A DNA stretch of 64,000 nucleotides, taken from Undaria pinnatifida (taxonomy: Eukaryota > Sar > Phaeophyceae > Laminariales > Alariaceae). Location of the stretch: contig JABAKD010000023.1 of assembly GCA_012845835.1 (NCBI GenBank), forward strand, positions 27,011,972 to 27,075,971, written 5' to 3'. A model generated the notes under the pieces. That model had not been told where the DNA came from. It saw only the letters and a program-made list of their open reading frames with translations, and made no database searches. This document shows, one piece after another, positions 33,321 to 45,146 of the stretch. Position 1 is the stretch's first letter. Each line of letters begins with the position of its first letter. A program made the position numbers and the translations under genes.

Positions 33321-34925
33321 TGTCGCCCCCCAATGTTTGAACGCTACGTACTGGAGAACCCAGCACAGGTTTTGAACATTTAAAAAAGGAGACAGGTTTT
33401 CAGGTTCTCTAACGAATCAGAGTATTGTGTTGTACTGTGATAGTCAATGTATATGTTTCCACTTGTTCATTTTCTAGTCATGTCATCCCCTGGGCAGTTA
33501 GAACCACGGGCTTGTATGAGCATGATAGAATTATACTGAAGATGTCAGTCACACTACGAACTACCAGTGGTATGCACTTCCATTCTTCACCAGAACGATC
33601 TGGTCCCGAAATCACGTACTCCACGATAACGACAACATTTTATAACGAACGATGTGTGTATGCGACGTTTGCCTGCAGGGCTTGGTACACACTTAATGAT
33701 TAGTATATTTATGTGCTGAACAACAATTTGCCAGAGAACGATGCATGCATAGTATGCAACACGGTAAACGATTGATGTATCAAAACGATAAGAGTCTGCA
33801 TGACATGACGACAGTGTGGATGCAACAATGACGGCGCAGTATGACGGACTGCGGGTGCATGGTCAACGATAAAGTGGCATGTCTCGTGTGTCGAAAAAGG
33901 CACAATCGACGGAACTGCGAACTGCGAGATCATGACCGCAGGTCAGCAAACGATGGTGGCTGAACGAACGTAATCAGTATACAGGTAAATCTGCATAATG
34001 ACGAGACTTCCTGGCAATGAACGGTTGACTGTGTGCAAGTCTTACGACAGTACGTATTACAACTGGGAGATGTTCCATATGTGGATCTGTTACTTCGGAG
34101 TATACAGCTCACGCGCTCGACTGTAACTCTCTAGTCAATCCAACAAAACAATTCTGACACTGGAGAATACCTTACAAATGCATCCAGGAACCTCCATTAT
34201 CTCATGCAGAACAAACGATGTTCATTAATTGATGAACCTCGAGTCCAATGTATACTTCAAGTATGTGCAGACTGTATACTGCTACAATTTATCAACTAAC
34301 CCATCAATGACGCCCGAGTGTGTACTGCTCGTATATGCACACCCTTGCGTAACTACTGGTTGAACGCCCCCCCGCACTAACACTTACTACCCCAGTGTGT
34401 AGCAGTGTCTGTACCGCGTACGTCTCTAAATCGTTTAGCACTTTATTGACGAGAATAAGGCTATTTCTTCGTGTAAGGTACTTCCACACGAAGAAACGAA
34501 CAAAAACAGGCATCCACTGTTGGTATAAAACCAGGACCTCAGTTGTTGGGCAGCAACAATCGAGTATCCAACCATGGCTCAATATGTGGGCACTACTCCA
34601 CGAAATACACCCAAGCAACCACCACACAAGGACTCATGTGTCAACGACGCACTATTGACGAACGAAACCCGACCGGGAAAAACAAAATAGTGGGGGTGGT
34701 GCAACGATACTGATGACAAGGGACTCCCAGAAGAACGGAGGGTGGTACTGGGGCTTGTATCAGGACGACTGAGCAACAGCGTCTCGTTTACTCTTTGTAC
34801 TTTTGGAAGGATCAAATGCGTGTGGATCTTCAGCTAGAATCCATGAACGATAGGCTCTGATCATCTCATGGCATTGAGGCATAACGTTGACGTGTCTCCA
34901 AATGCCTAAATTGGACAGCTTATCT
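33321..34925. other. Gypsy element 3' region without a supported gene
   Basis: 1.6 kb between the integrase C-terminus and the 3' LTR. Short frames exist on both strands (for example 34,304-34,627 minus), with no domain recognised. Such a spacer could once have held an extra ORF. Confidence 0.4.
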
Positions 34926-35560
34926 TCAACGAGAGAATGATAACTGAAAAATCGTCATTAAAGCTGTACCAGGCCCACGCTTGTGACCTTCGATAGCTCC
35001 AATAGTATACGGGCCGGTGTACGCGGTATCCACAGAGCCGTCTAGAGCAGGTACAGGTACCGGTTTTCCTTGAAATAATTCATCGGGTGCTGTAAAATCC
35101 GGTACGGAACTAGACGCGTCATTATGGTATGCCTTAATACGACCCAAATGAACAGATATTTCCGCAATTTCACCATCTTTCGCAACACGATAAATTACTA
35201 GTGATAACTGTGTACGCACAGTAAAGGGACCACGCCAGGGACTAATTATTTTGGGATTATGTCCATCTGCAACGCTATAGGGACGGTGTACTAACACTTG
35301 ATCCCCACACTGATATTGCGGAATCGACAATTTCTCATTAGATGATGCTGCTTATCGGCACGCTCCTGCAAATTGCGACAAGCAATTTCGTACGCGAGTT
35401 GCAGATTTTCAACAGTGCGGCGGGAATAATCCAGTCGGGTTCCACAACCAGACGTACACGGGACGCCGAGAATAATGTCAACGGGTAACGGAGCTCTACG
35501 GCCGAACATTAAAAAATGACGGGTTTCCTCGAGCGTCTTGTTGTAAGGTATCATGGGCAA
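34926..35560 (-). pseudogene. Gypsy integrase, C-terminal part
   Basis: 35,560-35,291 has HFLMFGRRAPLPVDIILG, the region after the integrase core that is usually R-x-P-x-x-P-x-D. An overlapping frame (35,330-34,926) has YQCGDQVLVHRPYSV, then ISPWRGPFTVRTQ and SVHLGRIKAYHND. This matches the GPY/F-type DNA-binding module at the end of Ty3/gypsy integrases. The frame change between the two at about 35,300-35,330 breaks the protein. Confidence 0.8.
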
Positions 35561-35648
35561 GCTGAATCAACGGTAATAATTCTGCCCTTTTGTCGTATTC
35601 GACGGTCACGTACATCGCCAACATAGTACGCATTGTACTATGCACACG

Positions 35649-36200
35649 CTAACACTGAACTGCTTTGTGGGCAATACGCTGACGTGCGCGTCTTCTTGAA
35701 CCCAAATATGGATTGCAATTCTTTAAGAGCTCGTTTTCGAATTCACATCCCAACTCACTGTGCAGGGTTTCAGGAGCTGAGACAACGGAGAAAACACGTT
35801 CTACGAGAACGCGGGCGATTGTAGCAGCTGACTCGTCACTAATCGCACCTAAAACGAGAAAACGAGTGAGGTGGCCTATCACGGACATTACATACTTCGA
35901 GGGTTTCGACGACGACTTGTTCTACTAAATCGATAGACACATTGAAACGGACGGGAAACGGGACGATGACCAACAGATAATTTCGGAGGACGGTGTGACG
36001 TCTTACGATGTTGGCATGATGAACAATATTTAATGCGCGTTGCTCCGTCTTTCGACATAGTAGGCCACCAATAACGATCTCGGATATTATCGAACTTAGC
36101 TTTAAACGCTAGATTACCTCCAGCCGCCGCTAGATCACGACACGAGTGGACAATTAGTTTTCCGTGAAGCGGTGGGCACGACGAGTTGGTCGCGGAACGA
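35649..36200 (-). pseudogene. Gypsy integrase, zinc-binding domain and core
   Basis: On the minus strand near 36,165-35,975 the H2C2 domain reads IVHSCRDLAAAGGN, then DRYWWPTMSKDG and CSSCQHRK; the second His of the finger is replaced by Asn (AGGN for AGH). The core frame at 35,888-35,649 has SVIGHLTRFLVLGAISDESA and LHSELGCEFENEL. In active integrases the last block is HSDxGxEF, so the second catalytic Asp is changed to Glu here. The first catalytic Asp region (FQCVYRFSRT) also looks lost. Confidence 0.8.
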
Positions 36201-36422
36201 ACTGCGTTTATGCAGATACCCCGGTAAATACGACCGGAAAAATATTTTTTCGTCCAGAAAATAATGACTCATGGTGTTGTGGGTTTCGCCATCTGGGACG
36301 GGTACGGTAACAGGTGCTTTTACGTATTTGACATACGGACCGAACTCAGCACGTTGTTCTTCCAGTATTTTTCTGGGTCAAGCAACGAAAACAGAGACAC
36401 TGCACTAGCAAACAATTCGCTA

Positions 36423-37145
36423 CTATTCTGTACAAGGTCTACATATTTCGAGGTTTTGTGAATATACTTGGAAATCTCGGGGGGCAGGTGCACGATACGG
36501 TCTGTCGCTCGCAACGTTTCGGCAGCTAGATGCAAGTACTGGCTCTTGCGGTAACGGTTCTTCTTCCACTTCACCAAACAATCGAGACATCGCGTCGGGT
36601 ACTACGTTCAATTTCCCGCGAAGTGTTAAACGGTAAAATCAAAGTTTCGCAACGTAATAGCCCAACTAGTACTTGTGAGCATTTTGGACGCATCCTGCAT
36701 GAAGTGTGAATGGGTTAATGCTTGATGATCAGTGATCACCGTGAAACTGCTTCCCAAATAAAGATGGTCTCCGGTGAGCGAGTGTGAGTACAACTCCACA
36801 ACACTATTTTATTGACGCAGAGTGATGGCGTTGCCCATGTTTGAACCGTAGACTAAAATACGCGATAATGTCAAGTTCAGACGTCGAGTCGTCATTTTTC
36901 GACGGCTGAGCAAGAAAAGGGCCAACTCCTATCTCATTGGCATCTACATGCATAATATATCCACGCTCATAGTGAGGGAATTCCAAGGCTGGGGCAGACA
37001 TCAGTAAACGTTTGATGTGAGCGAACGCGGTATCTTGCGTTTTCCCCCAGGCTTTTTTGAAGCGTGATTTAGTTGCAAACTCTTTACGGGTGAGATCAAC
37101 GAGTGGTGCGATTACTTCGGCGACATTCGACACCAAACGACGCAT
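36423..37145 (-). pseudogene. Gypsy RNase H domain
   Basis: 37,145-36,804 contains FKKAWGKTQDTAFAHIKRLL, APALEFPHYERGYIMHVDAN and EIGVGPFLAQPS, the start of the RT-linked RNase H with its first catalytic Asp (VDAN for TDAS). A stop follows. After a frame change 36,611-36,423 begins LNVVPDAMSRLF, equivalent to the NxVADALSRL motif that ends RNase H in Ty3/gypsy Pol. Confidence 0.85.
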
Positions 37146-37205
37146 AAAATTCAGGACCCCTAAAACGGAACGAAGATCTTTGATGCAGGTGGGACTTGGT
37201 AGCTT

Positions 37206-38320
37206 TTAAATAGCTTTGGTACGGTCTTTCCCAACTGCAACCCCTTCAGCAGGAATAGCATGGCCTAAATATGCAACCGATTTAGGACCGAACGCTGGTT
37301 TAGACGGCTTCAGGGTGAGACCAACTGCTTGCGACGCTGCAAACATGCTTTCTAACGATTTCAAACTATTCTCCCAGGTTGCAGACAAAATGCAGAGATC
37401 GTCCATATAAATGAGCAACTCGGGGATATAACCCAACGTTTCATAAGCCATTTATGTGAAAAACCGTGGGGGCGTTACCCAACACCAGACGGCATACGTT
37501 TATAACAGTACCTGTACCTGCCAGAATTTGTGAGAAATGCTGTATTCTCGACGTGATCATGGTGAACGGGAATCTGCCAATATGCGCTTTGGATGTTAGG
37601 GACACAGATAAATTTGGGGCCTCCGACCATGTCAATGTTGTCCTCAAGAGTAGCCATCGGCCAGGTCTCACGGATACGGTGTTTGTTGATTGTACTTCTA
37701 TGATCAACACAGAAACGAAGTTGACCATCCTTGCGAGCCACGACGGTAACAGGAGATCCCCACGGGCCAGAGCGCTTCTCTATTATATCATCGTTGAGCA
37801 TATCCTGAACACACTTATCGATCACGGCTTGAATGCGCGGGTTAGCTCTATACGGATGACGGCTCACAGGCTTGATCTGAGCGGGAAGGAAAAGCGTTGC
37901 TTCGGCAGTGTTGCACTTGCCCAACTCCGCTCGTGATAACGATACAACAGGTCGGTATTTTTCACATATATCCAGGATCGCTGACTGCTGTTCAACGGTG
38001 AAGGTAGATTCCACAAATTCTCTGGATAGTGGCGCAATAATTTCAGCACGTGCTGCTACAATTTCGGTCGGGGTATTAGGTGTTGCGGCTACAGCATGCA
38101 CATGCAGCTGAGCAGGAGACACGACGGCAACACTCGACAATTTCCTAATCTCTAATCGTGCATGTAGGGCAAGAGACTCGGAAGATGGAGTAGCTATTTG
38201 AACGGCAACCGATTCATCTGCTGCTAGCCACGTGGTGAGGGTGCGAGCTACGATAACTCGCTCAAATTCGACCGGGCGATTGTCGCAAGACATCATTTTC
38301 CGAGGGTATGCGCGATTCAA
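37206..38320 (-). pseudogene. Gypsy reverse transcriptase
   Basis: The first frame (38,320-37,475) carries PVSRHPYRANPRIQAVIDK, GPWGSPVTVVARKDGQLRFC, VDHRSTIN, SAYWQIPVHHDHVENTAF and RYRYCYKRMPSGVG, the canonical Ty3/gypsy RT blocks 1-4. A one-base shift at about 37,480 moves to GNAPTVFHINGL, a stop, then the frame 37,451-37,206 with LLIYMDDLCILS, the catalytic YMDD box, and the thumb segment FGPKSVAYLGHAIPAEGV. The catalytic residues of the palm remain, but the frame is broken at least twice. Confidence 0.92.
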
Positions 38321-38502
38321 TAATAAATTTTATATCTTGGAGTGGTTTGATGTCTGTAAGAGCAGTGATCACGGCACTGTGACGGGGGCGTAAATCGATA
38401 CGATTACACAAATTTACAGCGTGTACCTCGGCATCTTTGTGCACTGCGGCTACGGAGCGCAATACAGTGGATGAAGCCACCTGGGAACGAGTACCAGGCG
38501 AC

Positions 38503-38860
38503 CTATGGGTAGCTGGAATAGTGACAGTACTGGACGAGAAAGTCAAACGTTGATTGTTTCCATTTAAGTATAGCCCCAAAACGAGACATGATATCATTAT
38601 CGACTAATATCTGGTCAGGCCCTAACAATGGGATAACGAGTGCATCAACACGACGTGTGATGTCACCCGGGGTAAGGTACAACTTAATTAACCCCAAGAT
38701 CTCGAGCGACGAGCCATTGGCTGCACTCAGCGACATACACGATGGTGGGACGGTTTCAATCGGGGCCTTACACGGTTGGGTGTTGTTTCACAATAATAGC
38801 GAAACGCACGCAAAGCCGCTTGCTGAGTCAACAGTCAAAAGCCTGAAACAGCAAGACAAT
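38503..38860 (-). pseudogene. Gypsy aspartic protease (retropepsin)
   Basis: Near 38,840-38,800 the minus strand encodes LLTVDSASGFACVSLLL, in the position of the D-S/T-G active site but with Ala for Gly. A stop follows, then 38,736-38,503 has LEILGLIKLYLTPGDITRRV, PLLGPDQILVDNDIMSRFGA and ILKW. The hydrophobic flap-to-dimer region and the I-L-x-D-N-D motif are typical of the end of retropepsins. Confidence 0.7.
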
Positions 38861-38899
38861 CAACTATCCCGGGGATACGAATCCGCCGAGACGAAAAAG

Positions 38900-40448
38900 A
38901 GAAAGAAGCAGGTGTTTTTTTTCGAGACAGCGAAGAGCTGAACCACGAATTATTTTTATCATTGGTATTGCAAGGGCATCCGCTACTGACTGCTGCACTA
39001 CAATTAACCTCACGACGTTTCTATCTTGCACCTACTGGAACAGCAGTACTACTAGCGGTGTCCCTCTTCCGACCGCGACGAGGTTCTGAAGGAGAGCTAC
39101 TATTGGTAATCGTATCACACGTATAAGATAAATTGACACTCACGGTTTGCTGTTCTGACCATTTACAATCCGATACACTCCCACTCGTATCACACGCAGC
39201 AAACAAATTCACAGCAGACACAGGTTAGACACAGGTTGCCGTGCTGATAAGCTACGACCCAATATTCGACTACTGACGGTACTCTCTTTTCTGGTATGCA
39301 AGCGGCGCGAATATTTTCTTTACAATTGAAAAATAAAAGACGAAACGGAATCAGGGTATACCTGCACGAGTACCCGAGTACACGAGTCCGCATGATGATG
39401 AGTACATGACAAAGGTGCAGCAACGATGCCGACAACGGCATGCGGCTCCAACACCATGCTGTTGTATGGCGACAGTTAGTGTGATGCGGATGGTATACAC
39501 GTTTGCCATCTTCAGACAATAACGCGGCACGTCTCAACGTAATTTAGTCGCCACCGCTGACTGCCATACTGCTGTTTTGGCGACGCACGGCGATTTGTTT
39601 TTTACGAACATACGAAAACATTGCTATTTGCTTTGTGGATTTTCGTGTATGAAACGAGCATCCAGACGCTCCATTCAAAACTGCAGAAAGAAAAATGCGA
39701 TTGCCAGTGCTCTGACCCGGTACGGTGCTCGGAGAGTACGACGGCAGCAGTAGTACTCACGGTAACGAATACAACCACGGGGCTGCTGCCGCTTGGCAAC
39801 TGCACGCACCAAACGAGTGGGAAAACTCAAACTCGCATGATGATATGCTTTACGTTTGCGTTCTATTGACTGTGATATGATGGGCGGGTAGCACGAACAT
39901 CCTACGACACACGGTAAGGAGGGGTTTCACGAGTCGGCCGAATCAATGGTACTCTGGATACGATCCGAGCGCTATCGATGGATGAACTTTGAACGATTAG
40001 TATTGTCGAGGGTTGTACAATGATCCAGCGCTTGAACTTCGTAGCATAGGCGTTCTAGGTGGGTACCCACACGATGCTGGGCTCACACCTGGGCTCGACA
40101 AAACGGAAATCGTTTACTCATACGCAGAGGTCGACAGCAAGAAATATATTCGTTTCAATGACCCATAAAACGGCAGACACCGTGCGGGATTATAGGTATA
40201 GACTCGCCCCCCGAAGATACGCTTACCGACGCGTCTTGAGCATACCATACCGTAGAAGAAACAAGACTAGCCCACAGCGATTGGAGAGCGTCCTTCGCTT
40301 GTAAACGAGAGTGGTGAAAAGCGTCCTTCGTTGATCGCAACGATGAGAGAGGTATCACAGTCCACGAACGATAACTCGTGACTTCTTTATTGCATTTCGT
40401 GTTTTTTTCGTACGATGTGAAAAAAAAAAAAAATGAACGAGCCCCGAA
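38900..40448 (-). other. Gypsy 5' region where Gag is expected
   Basis: Only short frames are visible (39,021-39,221, 39,190-39,537, 40,155-40,358), without a recognisable capsid or intact zinc knuckle. Immediately inside the 5' LTR the minus strand reads TTCGGGGCTCGTTCA, with no clear match to the 3' end of a tRNA. Confidence 0.4.
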
Positions 40449-40808
40449 TGAGGGTTTGGGGTAACCCAGGTTCGACTCGCGACTTGCAACAACTTATCTT
40501 CTTGTCTTGCGTAGCGTGGAGGACACGCCAGGTTGAACCAAGGTTCGACGACGAACCAAGCGACTGTAACGATAGAATTGCCACGAGGCAACGAGGGGTG
40601 CTTCAGAGGCAAACAGACAGTCGACAGAGATTACTTGTCAGCGGGAAACGTGATGGCCCGCTTCTCTGTCATCAGAATCTACGGAGACTCCACGACAACT
40701 TTTAGTACGAAAGACACGATATCCAATACCTCTGGAACGGCTACCGTTCATACAAATCTTCACCAGAAGATCTGCCTACGTAACGGTAGAAAGTGTACCT
40801 GCGACCCA
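40449..40808 (-). repeat. 5' LTR of the gypsy element
   Basis: 360 bp. Preceded at lower coordinates by an A13 run (about 40,420-40,433). Confidence 0.92.
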
Positions 40809-40835
40809 TATATATCATTTTCTTTTTCCGATGAA

Positions 40836-41165
40836 AACGGGATTCGAAAGCGCACACACCAGGCTCAGAAACGGACAGTATCCATGAGACGACGAAATCA
40901 CAGCGACTCTGTGGTCTAGTGAATAGTCCTGTATATATTCCGATGATACTGGGATTCGAATCCACGCACACTAGGCTCAGAAGCGGACAAGTCTATCCAC
41001 TAGAACACAACGTCACAGTGACGGTGGTGTTGCTAGCAGATTGTCTTACTAATATCGATTTCCTTGGCGGCCTTCATTGTTCTCGCTTCCCACACTAATT
41101 TTTAGATGTCTCTTCGGACGGCTGAGCGATCTCGGATGCCTGAAACAGCGCCTCCTCAGATTTCG
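40836..41165 (-). repeat. tRNA-derived SINE (family S), right of the gypsy element
   Basis: Two tRNA-like heads on the minus strand (41,010-40,938 and 40,900-40,836) follow a SINE body (41,165-41,028). The junction GTGAATAGTCCTGTATATAT between heads is the unoccupied version of the gypsy target. Confidence 0.75.
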
Positions 41166-42021
41166 TTTTTTTTCAACATTCCCCACCACGTACCGGTACC
41201 ACTACACCAGGTTTGTACATATCAGGTACTACGTTGTGGAATCACATTGCACGCCGAGAGCCAGCTTGATATAGCTCAGCAGCGCAGCGCAGCAACGTGC
41301 AGTGTCGTGCGGTGCGGTGCCGTGCTTTGCCCTGCGTTGCGGTGCTGTGTCGTGTTTCCCTGTGCTTTATTTCGAACATCCAGCATTACTGGGAATGAAA
41401 CGAGGTGCCAGGTACCATCTACCGGTATGTACGTGTTGTGTACTCGTCTTTTGCTTTTCCTTCAGTTGATCTCTTTCGATCCCAGTATTTTGTTCCCCAC
41501 GCAAATTACACCGGTAGTCACAGTGACGGTGGTGTTGCTAGCAGATTGTCTTACTAATATCGATTTCCTTGGCGGCCTTCATTGTTCTCGCTTCCCACAC
41601 TAATTTTTAGATGTCTCTTCGGACGGCTGAGCGATCTCGGATGCCTGAAACAGCGCCTCCTCAGATTTCGTTTTTTTTCAACATTCCCCACCACGTACCG
41701 GTACCACTACACCAGGTTTGTACATATCAGGTACTACGTTGTGGAATCACATTGCACGCCGAGAGCCAGCTTGATATAGCTCAGCAGCGCAGCGCAGCAA
41801 CGTGCAGTGTCGTGCGGTGCGGTGCCGTGCTTTGCCCTGCGTTGCGGTGCTGTGTCGTGTTGCCCTGTGCTTTATTTCGAACATCCAGCATTACTGGGAA
41901 TGAAACGAGGTGCCAGGTACCATCTACCGGTATGTACGTGTTGTGTACTCGTCTTTTGCTTTTCCTTCAGTTGATCTCTTTCGATCCCAGTATTTTGTTC
42001 CCCACGCAAATTACACCGGTA
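41012..42021 (+). repeat. 505-bp tandem duplication, nearly perfect
   Basis: Copy 1 is 41,012-41,516 and copy 2 is 41,517-42,021. The only difference I see is T versus G in CGTGTTTCCCTG / CGTGTTGCCCTG. Each copy includes a family S body and the GCAGTGTCGTGCGGTGCGG array. Confidence 0.95.
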
Positions 42022-42260
42022 GTGCCGGTCAGAACGTGACACCGCCAACAAGCACACAGCACAGCACAGGGCAATTAAGCTCTACACAAGCAGCTCTTGG
42101 CAGTATCAATTCGCTGTTAGCTCTGCACTCCTGGCATTATCAATTCGCTGTTTGCACCAAATCATGGGCCTCTTGTTTTGCCCCCGTGTTGTAGTTGCAT
42201 TCTCCCTTGCGCGAGCGTCGCGGGCGGCGTCAGCCGCCCACGGAGCGGAGCTCTTATACG
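41270..42260 (-). repeat. Repeat family C with GC hairpin and GCACGGCAC array
   Basis: On the minus strand it begins with the hairpin GGGCGGCTGACGCCGCCC region (42,240-42,200), passes CACGTTCTGACCGGCACTAC and enters an array of GCACGGCAC-type units (to 41,280). Copies on the plus strand are at 49,369-49,810, 50,930-51,380 and 55,725-56,160. In this copy and at 50,930 the array is followed by a family S SINE body. Confidence 0.75.
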
Positions 42261-42289
42261 CTGTACTATGCCCCTTGAAACAGCGCTCA

Positions 42290-42560
42290 AAAGTTTCAGG
42301 CTTTTCTGTAGCAAAATTACTTGGGAATTTGTATAGGATCTGCCTTGGGACGCTGAACAGGTTTCAGGCATTTCTTCAGGAATTATAGTTGTCGAAACAA
42401 ACTACTTGCATTAATATAGGATTTGACTGAGGGCGCTCAGCAGATTTCAGGCATTTTTTTCAGGTATTTTACCCGTTGCAGTTAAAATACTTGAAATTTG
42501 TATAGGCTTTGCCTTTGGGCGCTGAGAAGGTTTCAGGCACGTCTCTGGCATTTTTTCAGG
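42290..42560 (+). repeat. About 2.5 tandem units of a ~120-bp repeat
   Basis: Units share AATTTGTATAGG, GGGCGCTGAGAAGG-type and TTTCAGGCATTTTTTCAGG blocks. Confidence 0.7.
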
Positions 42561-42839
42561 GAAATATCTTGATCAGATACGCACGTTTAAGGCACATTCA
42601 GGCACGCCAGGCATTTTCATATCTACTAAGTATATGCATATCTCGACAAAAATCAGAATTTTCATCCCTGCGTTGTGCCTATCTCACGTGCAAGGAAGCG
42701 CCTGCGGCGTGCCCTAAACGGCTACAGGGCCTACATCCAAGCAAACACACAGGATGCTGCCTTTCGTGGACCAGGCGAGGGTTCGTTACACTTGATTTTA
42801 GTGCGGGTTTTGGATTTTTCTGATACTACTCTGTAGTAC

Positions 42840-43345
42840 TTACTCGCATCAGTGCTGGTTGTTGCTGCTTTGACTTTGAACTCGGCCAGTCCGCTGCCGC
42901 TTTAGGCGCGAAGGCCCGATACCACGGAAACGAAACTGCCGCTTGATGGTGCTGTTGTCTGGTGGTAGTGCTGTTGCTGCTGTGGCTTGGGCACACGCAC
43001 TCACATGGCCTGTCTAGAAAGACGGACATTTGTTGCTCCGTCGACCGTGACTGTTTTACCCCCCTCGTCACAGCGACAGATTGAAGGCTCCCAGAAACGC
43101 AAATAACGTGCAACAGCGCGCACACACCACAACACCATCAGCACCAGCGCTGGTGTTGGCGCTGGTGTTGACACCAACGTGGTGTTGGACCGCCGGCGAC
43201 GCCGTGCGGCGTCGATTTGTCTGAGCATCTGAGCTGCGCGCGGACTCTATCTCTCTCGTGTGCGCCGTGTACGTGGGCCGCCTCTCGGCAATTTCCACAG
43301 TAGCGCCGCAATCGCAGCGCCCTGCCCGGAGCAACCACCACCATA
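42840..43345 (-). repeat. Left arm of an inverted duplication (family E 5' part)
   Basis: Reverse complement matches 44,185-44,660: GCGCTGCGATTGCGGCGCT and AGAGCACGCGCGCAGCTCAGA-like blocks in the outer part, then CAACACCAGCAAG-type and GGCAGTCCGCTG-type blocks. The arms are separated by about 840 bp. The 187-codon minus frame across 43,068-43,631 is not conserved in the other arm. Confidence 0.7.
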
Positions 43346-43349
43346 GTTG

Positions 43350-44180
43350 TCTGCCCTTATAGAATCCTTGCAAACTCGTGTGTGTTTTGCCGAAATTGCC
43401 GAAATTTCCTGCCGGTAAGCCCATCACATTCCTGGACCCTTCCTCAGGCACAGGAGCTGTCATCCATTGGGACTGCCGAGCTCGATTTTTCGGAGGTTTC
43501 CGTTGGATTTTTTCGATATACGGAGGGGGGAAGTTCTGTATTTTGACCCAAAACCCATCATCCATGTTGAACACATATGGTACCATGTAATACATGAACC
43601 ATAAAGTGACATTATCTATTTTGTACTGCAATGGATAATAATTTTCATGTAACCTAATACGTTGTTGTCTTAATCATGGTTCATTGCAGGCTTTACTCTC
43701 CATTATTACTATTGATTAGGTTTTAACTCATGATAACTTTCTAAAAATAGGCGACCGGCGTATAACGCAGCCTGCAAAGATGAGTATCGACCTCAATATT
43801 GTCGAACTCGCAGCTGACGCTAGACAAATTGGATAACATACATAAAAGATACCAGGTGCAAGGTTTCCCTCCGGAAAGTGCCTAGGGGAGTGGCGCAAGA
43901 ACAAAATAAAAATATTCGTCAACTGACTGCTCGACTGCCTGAGCAAATAAGATGAACATGGTGGTGGTGAAAACTATGTTCATGTCCGCAGCTCGAGAAA
44001 CAAGGGGTGGGGGAAGGTGCCCTCACGGGGACGGTTCGCTCTCTCCCCGTCGTGGCGGATAACCGTAGAAAGTGGTAATCCCAGCACAAGTCTAGATCGA
44101 GTACGATGAGGATTTTTGGCCATGTCGGCAACTAAATAATGGACCATTATTTTTGTAAGGAGTTTATCATGATGACTATT
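43350..44180. other. Loop between the inverted arms; one family J copy
   Basis: A family J copy lies at 43,765-43,825. The block CAAGGTTTCCCTCCGGAAAG at 43,859 recurs at 50,687 in similar form. No gene. Confidence 0.4.
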
Positions 44181-45146
44181 TTTGGCAGTGATTGCACGGA
44201 GCGAGACGCTGCGATTGCGGCGCTGCTGGCAGACTTGCCGGGAGGTGGCCAACGTACACGTCCCACACACGAGAGATAAGAGACGAGCGCGCAGCTCAGA
44301 CGCTCAGATCGTTGACGCCGCAGCGGGCGGCCCAACAACGTGCATCCCCGCTGTAGTCTGGCGAATTGCGGTTCTGGGAGCCCTCGATCTGTCGATGTGA
44401 TGGGCAGTGGGTAGGTCAGGGCCGACGTAGTTTGACAAACGTCTGTCTTCGACACAAGTCGTGAACTTGTATGTAGGTACGCCACAGCAGCAGTAGCACC
44501 ACCACCACCAGACTACAACACCAGCAAGTAGCAGTTTTGTTTCCGTGGTCTCGGGCCCTCTCGGCTGCCAGCGCCAGCGGACTGCCACAGGTAATTCAAA
44601 GGCACAAACTGCGAAGCAGCAGCTGCTAGCAGCTCTCCTCCATGTGTGCGCACGTTAAAATCCCAAACCCCACTCTAAAATCAACTTTCGTTTCGAACCC
44701 TCGCCTGATCCACGAGAGAAACAGTAGGTTGTGAGCTTGCTTGCGTGTATACCCGTTCCACAGAAACACCACCACCCCCAACAGACTGCAACACCAGCAA
44801 GCAACACATTATGATCCGCGGTCCCGCGCCTTTGCGCCTGCTGCGGTAGCGGGCAACCCCTTTGTAGGCCGAGTTCAATCGAAGCCACACAGCAGCAGTG
44901 TGCGTGGAAATGTCGAAATCCATTCCAAGACCAAGTTATATCGAACTTGTCCCCGAGAAAAATCCCGATATTTAATACCGAAAAAAATGTTCCCCATGTA
45001 TGGGATCGGAGCCGAACCTAGCGCATATCTTTGTTGCTGTATGTACTGCTGGCTGAACTGCTGTATGTGCTACATTGCCACAGCAGCAGTACATCACTTA
45101 TGGATATGCCACACGCATGATGTTGCCTGCTGCTTGTGCTGCGGGG

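Larger units (their letters stand above)
32965..40808 (-). mobile_element. Ty3/gypsy LTR retrotransposon, degenerate, with TATA target duplication
   Basis: LTRs at 32,965-33,320 and 40,449-40,808 begin TGAGGGTTTG and end CTGCGACCCA on the plus strand. TATA lies immediately outside both (32,961-32,964 and 40,809-40,812). On the minus strand the order is PR, RT, RNase H, integrase H2C2, integrase core and a C-terminal GPY-like part, which is the Ty3/gypsy order. A G-rich tract (TTGGGGGGCGACA on the minus strand) adjoins the left LTR as a polypurine tract, consistent with minus orientation. Several frameshifts and stops make it non-functional. The outer flanks are two parts of one tandem SINE, so the insertion site is known. 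I could not place Gag in 38,900-40,448. Confidence 0.92.

Noticed and set aside
40155..40358. Minus-strand frame with a faint RNase H-like look
   Set aside because: The match is limited to a few residues, and its position near the 5' LTR is wrong for RNase H.
43068..43631. 187-codon minus-strand frame
   Set aside because: Its second half is the inverted-arm repeat and is not conserved as protein in the other arm (44,185-44,400).
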